Notes: generated by a model from the sequence alone, not told the origin. A stretch of 64,000 nt of DNA from Persicaria tinctoria (GCA_037127255.1 JBANSL010000004.1:27405967-27469966), one strand, 5' to 3'; counted from the first letter of the stretch, positions 21,421 to 34,285 are shown. Numbers and translations are program-made.

Positions 21421-24400
21421 ATGGCAGCTAAAGCAATTTCCACGTTCTCTTGCTTCTCGTATTCTTCTTCTCCTAATCTTCAGCACAGACGATCTCCAAA
21501 GGTGAATTTAGCCTCAGCTTATTCCACTCCTCTAATTGTTCCATTTCTAGTTCGATCATCTTTTTCTCAATTAGGTTTGATTACTTCACGGATGCTTGTT
21601 AGACCTTCTTGGAAGAATATGTGAACTTTGAAATATCAAAGGGGATTATGGAATTTTGATATCAGTCTGATTTTATTTTCAGTTTTTTTTGTTTTCTATG
21701 TATTTCCAGCTATTGATTGGTGGAATAAGGGTTTTGCTTGGTAAATGGCACCTGATTGTATTCCAGTAGCAGTTTGGAATTTTCCAAAGTTGGATTTCTT
21801 TTTACACAAGCTATGGATTTTATACACGAACTGCCTGTCATTTATATCAGTTGCAATTAACCACATGTTATTCTCATAAGTCAGAAGTCAGAATTATTGA
21901 ATTCCACATGTTATCACCATTTTATTAGCCACTTACAGCTCACACCCCTTATTCCGTCAAAAGCTTGTTATAAAAACGTAAAACACAGAAACGACCCCAT
22001 TGTCATCGCTGATCTACCCGATTCAGTTCTCTTGTCCTTTCAACTTTTTTCTAATAGGTCTTAGGCTGAACAAGGGTTGTTGCCTTCTTGATGCTCAGTT
22101 GCTAACTGGTCTGGAAGGTGATAACTAGTGGTTTTTTACCGTTTCAAATATGGAGTATCGCTGTGGGGACAAAACTTCTTATTAATTTTTTATTTTTTAT
22201 TTTTATTCGTTTATTTATTGTATGAGTATATGCCGTGACCTTCTTTATGTTCTAGCTAGCATTGTGGAAAAGATCTGGCGTATGCAGCAATTATAAAACC
22301 CGACATCTGGCAATTGATAAAGGTGGGTTGGCAATGTTCTCTTGGATTATACTTGCTAAAAACATAAAGCTCCTGGCACTCTCTCTTCTCTTTCTCCCTA
22401 TTAAAGGTTGCCGTTTTCTGCAAGTACAGTGAGGTATATTTTGAAGTCACAAAAGAAAAATAGAGATATTCCATTTGCAAGGAATTGGATCTATGTATTG
22501 ATGCTATTAGTATGGTAGCACCTATTACATGGATTTCAATGGAGTATTTCTAGAAGGAAAATATTTATATATAATATTAGTATTTTTAAAAAAAGAGTGA
22601 ATTGTGGTAGCTTCAGATAATGTTGATCATTGTAGCTTCTTTTTTCTTGATGCTTTGTTATTGTGTTTGAACATATTGCATTCTTAATCATATTCAGAAA
22701 TAGCACATATTCTTAATCATATCGTTATAATGTTTTTTTGATACACAATCATATCATTATCATTAAGTCTTAACCCTGATTACTTTAACTCAAATGATGT
22801 TCCTGAAGTGTTTTTCTTTTGGTATTATAAGCTATAAAGTAAGTTATTTACTCTTATAATAAGTGTCACCCCATATTATCTTAATCACATTATTGTTAGG
22901 GAATCTCAATTCTTTTTTCTGTTACCCTTCAATTTCTGCTGAGGGTCAGTTTGGTGCTCAAAGTTTTCCCCTTGAAAGACACAGGATACCTCTCAGCTTT
23001 TGTCTAGTTTCATTTTCTATCATGTTTTATGACTTGTACTCCTGTTATTTCTCTCTAGTGAGTGATGCTATTTTCTCATATTTATCATTGATAGTCTGGG
23101 TTTGAACTTTGAAGGATGAAAGTTGCTGAGTGATTCTAAAAATGTTTTTTTTGCTATACTTTACAGCCTGTCTTTATTATTAGTGTTTTTGCATTAGAAA
23201 TGAAACTCATTTTTTAGTTCATATTGTAGTTTCTCCTCCATAAATGAAGCTACTAATGCAAAATATGTAGATATATAGTTGAATTCTTATCTGACTTCAT
23301 CTATTATCCTATTTTATGACATGTTACCCTCTGTTGATTGGTGCTATGTTCTTGTATTTATCGTTGATAGTTTGACTCCAAAGAATTGCAGGTCCAATAA
23401 AAAGTGACTTTTGTTGTACTTAATGTTAATGCGTGTGGATTATAATAAAACTAATTTTTTATTCATTTTGTGTTTTCTCCTCCGTAATCAAAGCTACTAA
23501 TGCCAATATGAAGATATATTGTTATTAATAGAGGGATCTGGTGCCGAGTTACAAAATGGGATATCGAGCAATTTTTTTAAAACTATTTGAGGTTTATCAC
23601 TTGGATTTAAAGAAAATACTTTGGGCACCAAGCAAAACTGGTATAAGTTGCTGGGTATGAAACCGACATTCCCTGATCTCTTATACTTGTGTGTGAAGTA
23701 ATTTTGCATGCCAAGTGAAATGGCATTTGTTTACTTCTATGTTAGAACTAATCTTTACTTGTCGGAGTATTCAGTTTCGGTCATGCGTAGATGCAAAAGG
23801 ATTTCTTCTCATTTATTTTTAGAACTGTTCTTCATTTGCATTTAGTAGAGGTAGTGGTCTGAAGCTTTTTTTTTTTTTTGAAAGGGTCTCAAACTATTAG
23901 TATGTAACTACTGTGTGGTTATCTTCTTTTGGTTGAGCAGCACATTCATGCCAGTTCAAAAATGGGATGTTGGAAGTAGAAGGAAAATTTCGAAGGAGAG
24001 GCCTATGCCTTGCAGCTACCTTGAGAGATGATGTTACAAATGAAGGGATGGAAACAGATTCTTCAGATGATGAGGAATATAATCTGGGCACTGAATCTGA
24101 AAGCATTGCTCCTGAAACCAGTTATTTTGTTCAACATGAGGAAAATGGGGGTAAACCTGGTTTTATCTCATTCTACAGAACTCTGCCTAAAAGAGAGGTC
24201 TTGACTTCCTCATCAAGTTTACAGAAGAAGCATAATAGCATCCTCTGGTTTGTTGGTCCATCTGTTCTTGTTGCAACATTCATTTTTCCCTCACTTTATC
24301 TGCGCAGAATTCTATCAAGTATATTTGACGATTCTCTCTTGACAGGTAAGCAGCACAAAGCCTCTCTTTTTGACCTTTATCTAGTAGCGAGGTTAACAAT

Positions 24401-25437
24401 ATCATGAAAATTGAAGTTTAGTTTAACATCTCTTAAAATTAATCCACTTGTGCATATTCAACTGTGTATTGAGAATGAGATCATAGCATTCCTTTCTAAA
24501 TATGAATCGGGATTCTGAGCTGATTAAATTAAACTGATTATTCCTTTCAACTGAAACTGATTATTCTTCACTTGAACTATTCAGAAGCTTTTTAACACAT
24601 TTTTTCTCTCACATGTGCAGATTTTTTAATTTTGTTTTTCACTGAGGCTCTTTTCTACTGTGGTGTTGCTGTATTTATTTTTCTGATGGACTATCTGTGG
24701 AGACCTGCTCAGCCAATTTCCTCTACAAGTAGCAGCGGGAATTTAGCATCCCGCTTAAGTTATCGTATTTCTTCTGTTGCTATCTTGGTGCTCAGCCTTA
24801 TAATTCCTCTGGTGACAATGGGCTTTGTTTGGCCATGGACTGGTCCTGCAGCATCAGCTACTCTAGCCCCTTACTTGGTTGGCATAGTTGTACAGTTCAC
24901 GTTTGAGCAGTATGCAAGATACTTCAAGTCTCCTTCATGGCCTGTCATCCCCATCATCTTCCAAGTAAGTTGCATAGTTGCTTTTTTTTGAGCCACTGGA
25001 ATCTAACATAATCTCGTAGAAATTCCCTTCACCTTTTGCAGAAGATATTTAATTTTAAATGATTTTTCATATCAAAAATAACTCAAATGTATTTTTCTTG
25101 CTTGGCAGAACTTGGAAATTTTCGGAGGCTTTCCTTTAGCTTCAGAATTCCTTTCACCTTTTCTATGTTTTTTTTTTCTTGGATGAAAACTGACTCAATA
25201 CTGCAATATATTTCTTAATAGGTGTATAGATTACATCAGTTAAACCGAGCAGCTCAACTGGTCACAGCTCTATCCTTCACTGTGAGAGGGATTGAGATGA
25301 CTCCGCACAATTTGGCTATCAATAACTCCTTGGGCACCCTGTTGAACGTCCTCCAACTTCTTGGAATACTTTGTATTTGGTCACTCTCTAGCTTCCTTGT
25401 GCGCTTCTTCCCTTCTTCTTCAGTTACAGGGTTATAG
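21421..25437 (+). CDS. Chloroplast-targeted multi-pass membrane protein, four coding exons
   Basis: Exons 21421-21574, 23941-24345, 24621-24964 and 25222-25437 join in phase with GT-AG introns, giving about 372 residues. The N-terminus (MAAKAISTFSCFSYSSSPNL) is Ser-rich and lacks acidic residues, like a chloroplast transit peptide. An acidic linker (METDSSDDEEYNLGTESES) precedes at least five hydrophobic segments: ILWFVGPSVLVATFIFP, FYCGVAVFIFLMDYL, ISSVAILVLSLIIPLVTMG, LAPYLVGIVVQFTFEQ and LLNVLQLLGILCIWSLSSFL. Between the last two lies VYRLHQLNRAAQLVTAL. This resembles an uncharacterised plant plastid membrane family (DUF7733-like, from memory). No catalytic motif is visible. The exon 1 donor at 21575 was chosen over one at 21502 because only 21575 gives the right phase. 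No frame damage. Confidence 0.8.
22990..23520. repeat. Diverged tandem duplication inside intron 1
   Basis: Two blocks offset by about 280 bases share the order TTATC-TTGATAG, then TTTTTTATTCAT or TTTTTTAGTTCAT, TTTCTCCTCC, AAGCTACTAATGC and GATATAT. They are diverged, so this is an old intronic duplication with no coding content. Confidence 0.55.
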
Positions 25438-26029
25438 TAGGAAGCTTGGAATTTACCTGATTAGCTGATTGCTGGCCATATCCATTGGTATTTTTGAACT
25501 CTCAAGAGAATGAAAAGGTGTAAATCAGGTGTGTACAGAACCATCCTACTACCAATTTACGATACATCTAAGAGATTAAGAAACACACCATGTAGATTAC
25601 AGATTCTTTATTCTAAATCTAATTGGACTGGAGAATGAGCAGATTATAGTGCATTCTCTAAAGGTGAAAATCTGGTAACTTTGTTGCTTTGATGTTTGCA
25701 AAGTGTTGGGGCAGGAAGTTTTACCTTTTAGGGCTAAGAACTTGCAAGCAACATCCTCTTCTAAGGACAAAGATCACAATCATTGATGGAAAACCTAGCT
25801 TTTTCTATAGATCGTTTTGTTAGGTTTTGGAAGTTGAACCTCTTCTGATTTCCTTGTTCATCTAACGACTAGTTTGCATAAGATACACAACATGAGCAGC
25901 TACTCTTAGAACTGATCTTTGTTGGTTACAGGACCCTTTTGTCCCCAACAACTGAACTTCCATATGTTAGTTGTATTGTTTGTTGTGTGTAGATCCTTGT
26001 GAACCATTCTTACGATGTTATTTGTGAAT
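25438..26029 (+). other. 3' UTR and downstream region of the membrane-protein gene
   Basis: It follows the TAG stop at 25435-25437. There is no further ORF of note and no obvious single poly(A) signal. Confidence 0.4.
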
Positions 26030-26040
26030 AGATCCTGCCC

Positions 26041-26184
26041 TTTTTTTTTAACAGGAAATAATTCGAAATCCCAGACGACAACAAAAATCTTGGAAATCGA
26101 GAGGCCGAATGAAATCGGCTGACGGGCTAACCATCATGATACAAACAGACAAAGCAAATACAAGAAGGGAAAACCCAAATACAA
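26041..26184 (-). mobile_element. Short retroposon (SINE or 5'-truncated LINE) with target duplication
   Basis: An insert of about 144 bp is flanked by the perfect 11-bp direct repeat AGATCCTGCCC (26030-26040 and 26185-26195). Its plus-strand left edge is a T run (26042-26049), which is a poly(A) tail on minus. Related cores carrying ATCGAGAGG and TCGGC occur at 27286-27400 and, more weakly, 27155-27210. Confidence 0.8.
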
Positions 26185-26286
26185 AGATCCTGCCCATTGA
26201 ATAGTAAAATAAATTTGGTAGATTAAAGAACTTTTTCTGAATATTTTTTTTAAAAATAAACAATAGGTGTGATCGTTAAAAAATTG

Positions 26287-27095
26287 AACTAATTAAAATA
26301 CCCCACCTTTGGGGGTATGTTAAAAATATATCATCAACTTTCAAATGTAATAAAAATATCATGACCTTTGAGGATAGTGATAATATATTACCATGAGTTT
26401 TCTCACGAGTAAAAAATGATGACATAATGCAGCATACATGTATTTTTTTAACAAGGGTTTTTTTAAACGATTTCCTTAGAAAAAAAATAAAGAATTGAAC
26501 CGGGTTCATACCCAACACCTTTTTCTCCCTCCTATCTTCTTCAATGGTCGCTTCTTGAACTGTTTTCTAGGTCTTCTTGGTAGATCATGGTTCCTCTTCA
26601 ATGACAGTCTTCCTCCCTTGTGGTCGATTATCTTGAGCTGTCTCTCTCACATCTTCTTCCTCTTTGATTCATTCACGGATTTGGCTAAGTAAGTTTTTTT
26701 TCCCTCTTCGTTGTTGTTGGTTTAGTTTTGTTGTCAGGTTGATGTTAAGAATAGTCGTGTTGTGTTAATTTGAGGCAATTTTGACTGAATTAGTTGCTTG
26801 GTTGAATCAATTTCATTTTTTCGGGTTTAATTTTGTTGTCGGTTTATTTTTTTTTCCTAAGGAAACCGTTCAAGAAAACCCAATTTTAGTGCTATATAAT
26901 TTGTAAAAAAGCTTCCACACAGACTGCTTGTTAAAAAAAATCCATATAGGCCGTCTTGTCAGCATTTTTGACCCATGAGAAAACTCGTGGTAATATATTA
27001 CCACTACCCTCAAAGGTCGGAATATGTTTATTACATTTGAAAGTTGGGGATATATTTTTACCATACCCCAAAAGGTGGGGGTATTTTAATTAGTT
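26287..27095. mobile_element. TIR element with long inverted repeats and an exon-like core
   Basis: 26287-26424 is inverted and repeated at about 26955-27095 (AACTAATTAAAATACCCC at the tips), and a second inverted block pairs 26452-26487 with 26851-26885. The total inverted arm is about 200 bp with gaps. The core 26500-26700 is CT-rich with a donor-like GGCTAAG|TAAGTT at 26688, like a captured plant 5' leader. No matching target duplication was found, so the superfamily (MULE-like by TIR length) is inferred. Confidence 0.65.
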
Positions 27096-27107
27096 TTCCT
27101 AAAAATA

Positions 27108-27345
27108 CACACAACCCTCACTTGTGAGTGCGTGTTGCAAAATTTGTGATAAATTATTTATTTATTTATTTGGAAAGCAATTAGAGGCCTGACTCCTTTA
27201 GAGGCCTCATTAAAAAAAACACACACCACCCTCACCTTTGCACACCACCCTCACCTTTGCGTGCGTGTTGCAAAATTTGTGATAAAGTTTTTATTTATTT
27301 ATTTGGAAATCAATTACAGGTCTGGCTCATCGAGAGGTCGATAAA
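27108..27345. repeat. Tandem duplication of about 150 bp with retroposon tails
   Basis: Two units share CGTGTTGCAAAATTTGTGAT, a TTTATTTATTTATTTGG run and an AATTA-AGG-CTG block. Unit 1 begins near 27112 and unit 2 near 27226. The TTTA run is probably the tail of the retroposon family seen at 26041. Confidence 0.7.
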
Positions 27346-27579
27346 GTCGGCAGACGACGAACCGTCAAATAAACCAATTAAAATGAATAGGTGCAATACA
27401 AATAGTGACAAGTACACAATTCTGGGTGTATAAGCGAAGCTAGTCCGTTACGCTGGGGACAACACATAATTATATTTTAAACATTGAAAAAATATTTTAT
27501 ATAAATATTTTATCATAAAAAAACATGTAGACATCTATCTATTTAGGGGCAATTTGTAAAATTAAAATATCCAAAAAAG

Positions 27580-28269
27580 TTGCTCCAATTAGGGAAGTTT
27601 CCAAAAATTTGTAAAAATTGGTGGAGTGTCCATCCCTGCTGCCCCCCATCCTCAGTGCCCCCAAGCGCCCCCCCCCCCCCCTCGCGTGTCCATTTTTTTT
27701 TTACATGTCAGCACTTTCTGTTATGCAAATATAACCCGATGTTATGCACATATAATATTATTTTATGCAAATATAATATTATGTTATGCAAGCTTAAACA
27801 ACCTTATGGAAAGAATATGCACATGCATTTGTATTTTAAAATTGCATTAATACATCTTATTTGCACATAAGCACATCACTCTACCATTGACCTAAGAGGC
27901 TTTTAAAATTGCATTAATGTCAACGTCGATGTTGTTGACACCGACATTCCTAACACCGCAGACACTGGCATTGTTGACACTGCTGACATTGTCACCACTA
28001 ACATTGCGAACACCAGTAACATTTTTCGTGTCAGCGCTGACGCTGATGTCGGCTGACGTCGACACCGGAGATGTTGACTGACGCCGACACCGGAGATGTT
28101 GATGCTCATGTTGGCTGACGCCGGCGTCGAATATGTTTTTTTCCGTGTCAGCAGCACTGATGTTGATATTACTGATACCGACATCGAAGATGCTGCCATT
28201 GAAGTTGACGTTGTTGACGTCAACATTGGAGATGCTGACACTGCTGACACTGACATCGGAGATGTCGGT
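27580..28269. repeat. Low-complexity element, left half, split by the LTR nest
   Basis: 27645-27690 is C-rich (CCCCCCCCCCC near 27670). 27715-27800 repeats TTATGCAAATATAA. 27915-28265 is a trinucleotide-biased field of GAC, GCT and GTT words such as GTTGACACTGCTGACATTG and ACATCGGAGATG. The open frames on minus are a by-product of the three-base period, not genes. The same words resume at 61616 on the other side of the 33-kb nest. Confidence 0.8.
27852..27901 (-). repeat. Truncated tRNA-like sequence flanked by 18-bp direct repeats
   Basis: Minus reads AGCCTCTTAGGTCAATGGTA then GAGTGATGTGC, the acceptor and D-arm half of the sequence at 62112-62180; the T arm is absent. Perfect 18-bp direct repeats TTTTAAAATTGCATTAAT flank it (27834-27851 and 27901-27918). 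Confidence 0.65.
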
Positions 28270-29657
28270 TGATGAAGGGTTTATTTTCAATCAAATAAAT
28301 TTATAAGATCGAAACCCCGCTATAGTATAGTAGGGTCAAGTTCGTCCGCAGGGAGAAAGTCAGTGACTAAATTCTAGTTACCAAAGAGCAAGAAATAACA
28401 AGAAGAGATGACAAAAATAGAGATTTTTTTGGGTTTTAAAGTTGCTGAATTTTTGGAATAAAATCAATATTATGAAAGATCTAGGACGTAGGGATCACCA
28501 CAACGATAATCATACAAGCATCGCAATGAATCAAGTAAAAATCATGTTTTTATATATTAAATATGTCAACTTGCATCAACCTTAGCAAAGCAATCAATTT
28601 ATTTTCACAAATTAATTAACTTTACTAACAATCTTAATTAGGTTATCAAACTTGCGTTCAAAATCCTAATTACTATCCAATTCACAATTCAATCTTTCAA
28701 TTCAATTGCAAAAGGGAATTTCCCCAATTTTCATTGAGTACTTAAGCATATAAAATAGATAAAACCAATCAATTCATCAATTCATAGCAAAATTGCAAGC
28801 ATAACTATCGTTGGGATCACCCCAACCCTAGAAAAGGCGACTACTCACGCATAAACATGGTAGACAATGTAAAATTCATGAAATAAATAAAAATCAGAAA
28901 TTCAAATTGCATAAAAACCTGAGAATAACGTCAACAAAGCGTCCCAAAAGCCCTCACAAAACGTTCTCCAACTTTTGCCGAAGAAATCGCTTCAAAAAGC
29001 TCTCAAATCCACTTACAAACGCTCTCTAAACGTGTGCTGAGAATTCTAAAAGTGTGCTGAAAAGTAGTGGCAAGAGAGAGACTCCTCCAAACCCTAAAAA
29101 TCCTATTTATATTTAATAGCCCATAGACTAAATTAGGAAATAATAAATATATCAATTTTATCTAAAGTCTATCTAAGAAAAAAGGTAAAAATAATCAAAT
29201 CCGGGTAAATAAGGTCCGCTGAGAACCATACCGAAGCGGGTGACCTCGGTACCGACCCCCCTTAGAGTCGGTATGACACACTGTTGCCTTTTCTTGCTTC
29301 GCACTTCCAGATTGAGCCTCGGTACCGACCCCCCTTAGGGTCGGTATGGGGTCGGTATGACGGTAATCCATCTCGGACTTAGGGAAACGCCCGTATCTCC
29401 TTCGTTATAACTCCGATTGCTTCCGTTCTTTTTCCTATGCACTCTAAATTCTCTTGCACTTCTTTTCAATGTTGAAAGTTTCTTCAAAAACAGCTCCCAA
29501 AATTCTGTAAAACACATAAAAACTAGCGAAGACATCTATTTTTCATGAAATATGAAAACACATGCAAAAGACACTAAACCCAATGCAAAACTCTATGAAA
29601 ATGACTTAAATAAATGATAAAACATATGGAAAAATATGACTAAAAACATGCACATCA
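28270..29657 (-). repeat. Element A 3' LTR
   Basis: TG...CA on minus (TGATGTGCATG ... CCTTCATCA), 1388 bp. It is longer than the 5' LTR, which lacks about 257 bp. It holds a GGTCGGTA motif island at about 29228-29361. Confidence 0.9.
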
Positions 29658-30747
29658 AAATACCCCATACTTAGACTTGCTTATCTTCAAGCAATAACCA
29701 AACAAAACCAATACCTACAACACATCATTCAAGTCTTCGCCCTTGTCAAAAGCAACATCATAAAGTTGTAGCAAAGCAAAGCAAGTGAATTTAACGTCAT
29801 CGCACATATATGAACGATCCATAGGCATAGGCAATATAAATCCAACCTCACAGGATTAATGTGTTTACACTCAATTCTCAATGTGTTTAGGCTATGAAGA
29901 CCAACTCTCAACTCAATTCCATATACAAACTCATAAACATTGCAATTTATAATGTAAATCCACTTCGCAACCAATTATGTAAATGAAAACAAGAACCATC
30001 AAGAGGACTTCGCTCAATGGAAGACTTCAAAGAAGACTCCATTCGGCGGGGTTGTAATGTGGCTTGGTAAGAAATAAAGGGTATGAAATTATTTGGCTAT
30101 GTGGTGCTTAATAAAATCCGGGAATCAAGACTCCTAAATTTCCAACACAACACAACTCAACCAAACCATAACTCTCAATCATATGCATCAACCAAACTCT
30201 CCAACTCATCTCAATGAAGAACACAACATCTCAAACTCAATAAACCTCTCAAAAATATAAATCTTGCAAAAATAAAGGAAATAAGGTAAATTTGGCTCAT
30301 GCACTTTTATTCACAAACATATACTTCTCTTTCTTTCTTTCTCTTTTTTTTTTCGAATTTTTTTTCTTTTCTGAATTTCGTTTTTTTTAAGCGAAAAATA
30401 ACATAATAAAAATAATAAAAAAATAGTGCATTTAGGGTGAGCCAAAAATCCTTTTACATAATATGCATAGCAAGATAAAATATAAAACCAACCCATAACT
30501 CAATAAACTAAAAAATCCTTCTCACTTGAAATCAAACACATGCTCATTCCTTCCACAAACCATCCTTCCAACCAACCCTAAGTCTTAATTCCCAAATGAG
30601 GGTCAGGCTCAATTCGGCTATAGATAATTTTGTGGAGCTTATAAATAAAGGGCTCATGCTAATGTTCTGGCTTCAAGAAGAGATAATACATGGTAGGTAA
30701 ATAGAGGATAAAATTGGCTTAAAAGATGCCTCCATCCTTTAATTCTC
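29658..30747 (-). other. Element A 3' untranslated region and polypurine tract
   Basis: Next to the LTR the minus strand reads AAGTATGGGGTATTT, a polypurine tract that would prime plus-strand DNA synthesis. The rest is noncoding with a pyrimidine run at about 30324-30390. It ends at the left target duplication TTCTC (30743-30747) of element B. Confidence 0.6.
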
Positions 30748-30893
30748 TGTGAGATCTGCAGTAGGTTAGTTAGGCAGTTGAGATAGAGAGAGATATGAGA
30801 AGTAAACCATAATTGTATTGAATGAGTCTCGAACACTGTCTTGGCTTTACATTTATACACTTTTCCTCAGTCTGAGGCTCTCCCTTCTTAACA
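30748..30893 (-). repeat. Element B 3' LTR
   Basis: 146 bp, differing from the other copy at only a few sites (for example TGTGAG against TGTTAG at the left edge). An AGGAGGGAGGTAT polypurine tract adjoins it on minus at 30894-30906. Confidence 0.92.
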
Positions 30894-30934
30894 ATACCTC
30901 CCTCCTGAGAAAAACACCTTGTCCACAAGGTGAG

Positions 30935-33900
30935 TTAAGACACAAAATCAGGAAATTGGCGTATGATGTGGCCAGCTGGTTCCCAGGTGGCCTCTTCTGA
31001 TGGCAAATTGTCCCATTTGATGAGCCATTCGACCACTGGTTCACCATTGGAGAGATGGTGCACACGGGTATCCAGTACTGATTCCGGAGATGTAACAATC
31101 ACTCCTTCTTCTGTCGTCAAGGGTGGCTCTTGAATAACCACTGTCCTGTCCCCTATCTTCTTCTTGGGCTGTGAAATGTGAAACACTGGATGGAGTTTGG
31201 AAGTTGGAGGCAACAACAACCTGTAGGCAGCATTTCCTACTCTGGCTAACACCTCAAATGGACCATAGTACTTAGCACTCAGTTTCACACACCTTCGTAC
31301 AACTAAGGTAGACTGTCTATAGGGCTGGAGCTTCAGATAGACTAAGTCCCCAACTTGTAGAGTCCTCTCCGACCTGTGTCTATCCGCAAAGAATTTCATT
31401 ATCCCTTTAGCTACCTCTAATATTGTTTTCAGAATTTCCAGTGCCTTGTCCCTCTTCTGAAGCCAATCTTCAATAGCAGTTGTGGTGACACTGCTGGACA
31501 TGGCTCCCAGCATGGGTGGAGCATAGCCATAGAGTGCTTGAAAGGGTGACATGTTTAAAGCCGTGTGGTAAGACGTGTTGTACCACCATTCAGCAAGAGG
31601 AATCCACTTTGCCCATTGCTTAGGCAAGCCTGAAGACATGCACCTTAAGTAGCTTTCAAGGCACTGGTTAACTCTCTCCGTCTGCCCATCCGTCTGAGGG
31701 TGGTAGGCTGTTGATAGTTTGAGAGTGGTTCATAATACTGTGAAGAGTTCCTTCCAAAAGTGGCTTGTGAATACCTTATCCCGATCAGATACAATGTCCT
31801 GTGGAAGGCCATGTAATTTGTAGACGGTGTTCAAGAAAGCTTGAGCCACCTGACTTGCTGTAAATGGGTGAGATAACAAGATAAAATGGATGTATTTTGT
31901 CAGTCTGTCCACCACAACCAATACCACATCAAACCCATTCGACTTCGGCAAACCCTCCACAAAATCCATTCCCACTGAATGCCAAGGCAATATTGGAGTG
32001 GGTAGAGGCTGCATCAATCCGGGGTAAGCTACAGTTTCGTGTTTATGTCTCTGACATACATCACATTCGCGAATGAATTGTTCCACAAAGGCCTTCATTC
32101 CTTTTCAGTAAAACAAGTTCTTGAGCCGTTGATAAGTGGCTCTCATTCCTGAGTGCCCTCCCATTGACTCTGCATGAAAGGCCATGACAATCTGGTGGCG
32201 AAGTTCATCCACTTTCCCTACCACCAGTCTCCCCTTGTACCTCAAAAGATCCCCTTGCAATTTAAAATTAGAGGTAGCATCAACTGCAGCCTCTTCTTTG
32301 CGTGAAGCAACTTCTGGGTCATCTCTGTAACTCTCGATTACTTCTGTCATCCACAAGGGTTGTACCACCACTAAGCCATGACAATGCCCAGTTTCATTTC
32401 GACGCCTGGACAAGGCATCAGCCACAACATTGGAAGCTCCTTTCCTATACTGAATTGAATATGATAGCCCAAATAATTTCCTAATTTCTTTCTTCCGTAA
32501 ATGAGATCGAACAGATGTTTGAGGCTCTGGTGATCAGTGAGAATCACAAAGGGATTTGGCTCAAGGTAGTGCCTCCACTTTTCAACTGCGAGAAGGATAA
32601 CCAATAATTCCTTTTCGTATGTCGATAGCAGGAGGTGTTGGCCGTGCAAAGCCTTACTGATGAATGCAATTGGCCGGTGCTGTTGCATTAGCACGGCTCC
32701 AATGCCTTCCCCACACGCATCCGCCTCCACCCAGAATGGAATAAAGAAATCCGGCAAGGCCAAAATGGGTGGTGAAGACAACAAGGATCATATATGTTTG
32801 AATGCGCTGTCACTGTCTTCTGATCAAGCGAAGGCATCTTTCCTTAGCAATTCAGTCAGTGGTCGGCATATCACTCCAAAATTCCTGATAAATCGACGGT
32901 AATACCCAACCAGACCAAGGAAACTCCGTAATTCCTTCACATTCGCAGGTGTAGGCCACTTAGAAATGGCCTCAGTCTTTGCTTCATCTGTGGAAACTCC
33001 TTTTCTAGAAATCATTTGACCCAAGTACTCAATGTTGAGAGACAGCAAAACTGCACTTGGATTTCTCAGCAAAAAGTTGGTGATCTCGTAATGACTGTAA
33101 AACCACTTCAAGATGCTGGATGTGGTGGTGGATATCACTGCTATAAACCAAAATGTCGTCGAAGAAGACGAGCACAAATTTCCTCAAAAATTCCCCAAAA
33201 ACTGTATTCATCATAGCCTGGAAGGTTGCAGGAGCGTTTGTCAGCCCGAATGGCATAACTTTGAACTCGAAGTGGCCATGGTGAGTCCTGAACGCTGTTT
33301 TGTGTATGTCACCCTCCAACACTTGCACTTGGTGATATCCTGCTCTGAGATCAAGTTTAGAAAACACAGAAGCTCCACTCAGTTCGTCCAACACTTCCTC
33401 AATGTGTGGGATCGGGAACTTGTCCTTGATGGTAATCTCATTGAGGCGCCTGTAATCAATGCAAAATCTTCATGTGCCATCCTTCTTTTTAACCAACAAT
33501 GTGGGAGATACAAAAGGACTTTGGCTCGGTCTAATTAACCCTGTTGTCAACATCTCTTTAACTTGCCTTTCTATCTCATCTTTTTGGCCATACGGGTATC
33601 TATAAGGCCTGGAGCACACTGGTTGAGCTCCCTGTTGCAGGGGTATGCTATGCTCAAATCCTCTCTCTGGTGGCAGCTGTGTTGGAACTGCAAAAACGTC
33701 ACTGAACTTGTCAAGCAAGGACTTCATACCAGCTGGTGCCTCATCTTCCACTGCTTTCAGCTGAAAAATTTGAGCTAACTGAACCACACATTCATGTTTC
33801 TGAGAATGAATTAAGGTGCACAACTCCTTGCTTGTAATACATTTGACTGATGCCTCCTCCTTTTTGGTCACATTCACTTGTAACCTCACACGTTGGCCAT

Positions 33901-34285
33901 CTTTCATAAAGGCAATCTGCACCTTATTTTAATCAAATTCAATGGGGCTGTATTTTTTCATCCAATTCACCCCCAAAAGTAGCTCAAAATCTCCTACTCT
34001 GAGAGCTCTAATATCAAACACATACTCCCCACCTTGCATAGACCATTTGAAGCCTTTACACTCCTGCCTACAATACATCTTCTCCTTATTCAACCCTTTA
34101 ACAATCATTAAGTTGGTATGTTGCAAATGGAACCCAACTTCCTTGGCCAATTTAGGATCGACAAAGCTATGGGTACTTCCACTATCTATCAACACATTAA
34201 CCAACCTCTTCCCCACATATCCCTTGATCAAAATAGAAGTGTCAGATTCATTACCTGACATAATAGCATTCCTGTACCTCATCAC
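30935..34285 (-). pseudogene. Element B polyprotein: protease, RT, RNase H, integrase, chromodomain
   Basis: Minus-strand blocks in order: aspartic protease VLIDSGSTHSFVD (34285-33929), RT with [21 protein letters not shown] and FFDDILVYS (33922-32824), RNase H with FWVEADACGEGIGAVL and YEKEL (32784-32371), integrase HHCC finger with CDVCQRHK and core VVDRLTKYIHF, IVSDRDKVF (32425-31730), then the integrase tail and a chromodomain VEWLIKWDNLPSEEATWEP (31639-30935). The chromodomain would steer integration to marked chromatin. At least three lesions are visible: a TGA after KKKDGT in RT, a TGA before KGMKAF in integrase, and a frameshift near 31730. Not functional. Confidence 0.88.

Noticed and set aside
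27892..28290. Long minus-strand reading frames rich in V, D, S and N
   Set aside because: They arise from a three-base-period GAC/GCT repeat and exist in two overlapping frames, which real genes rarely show.
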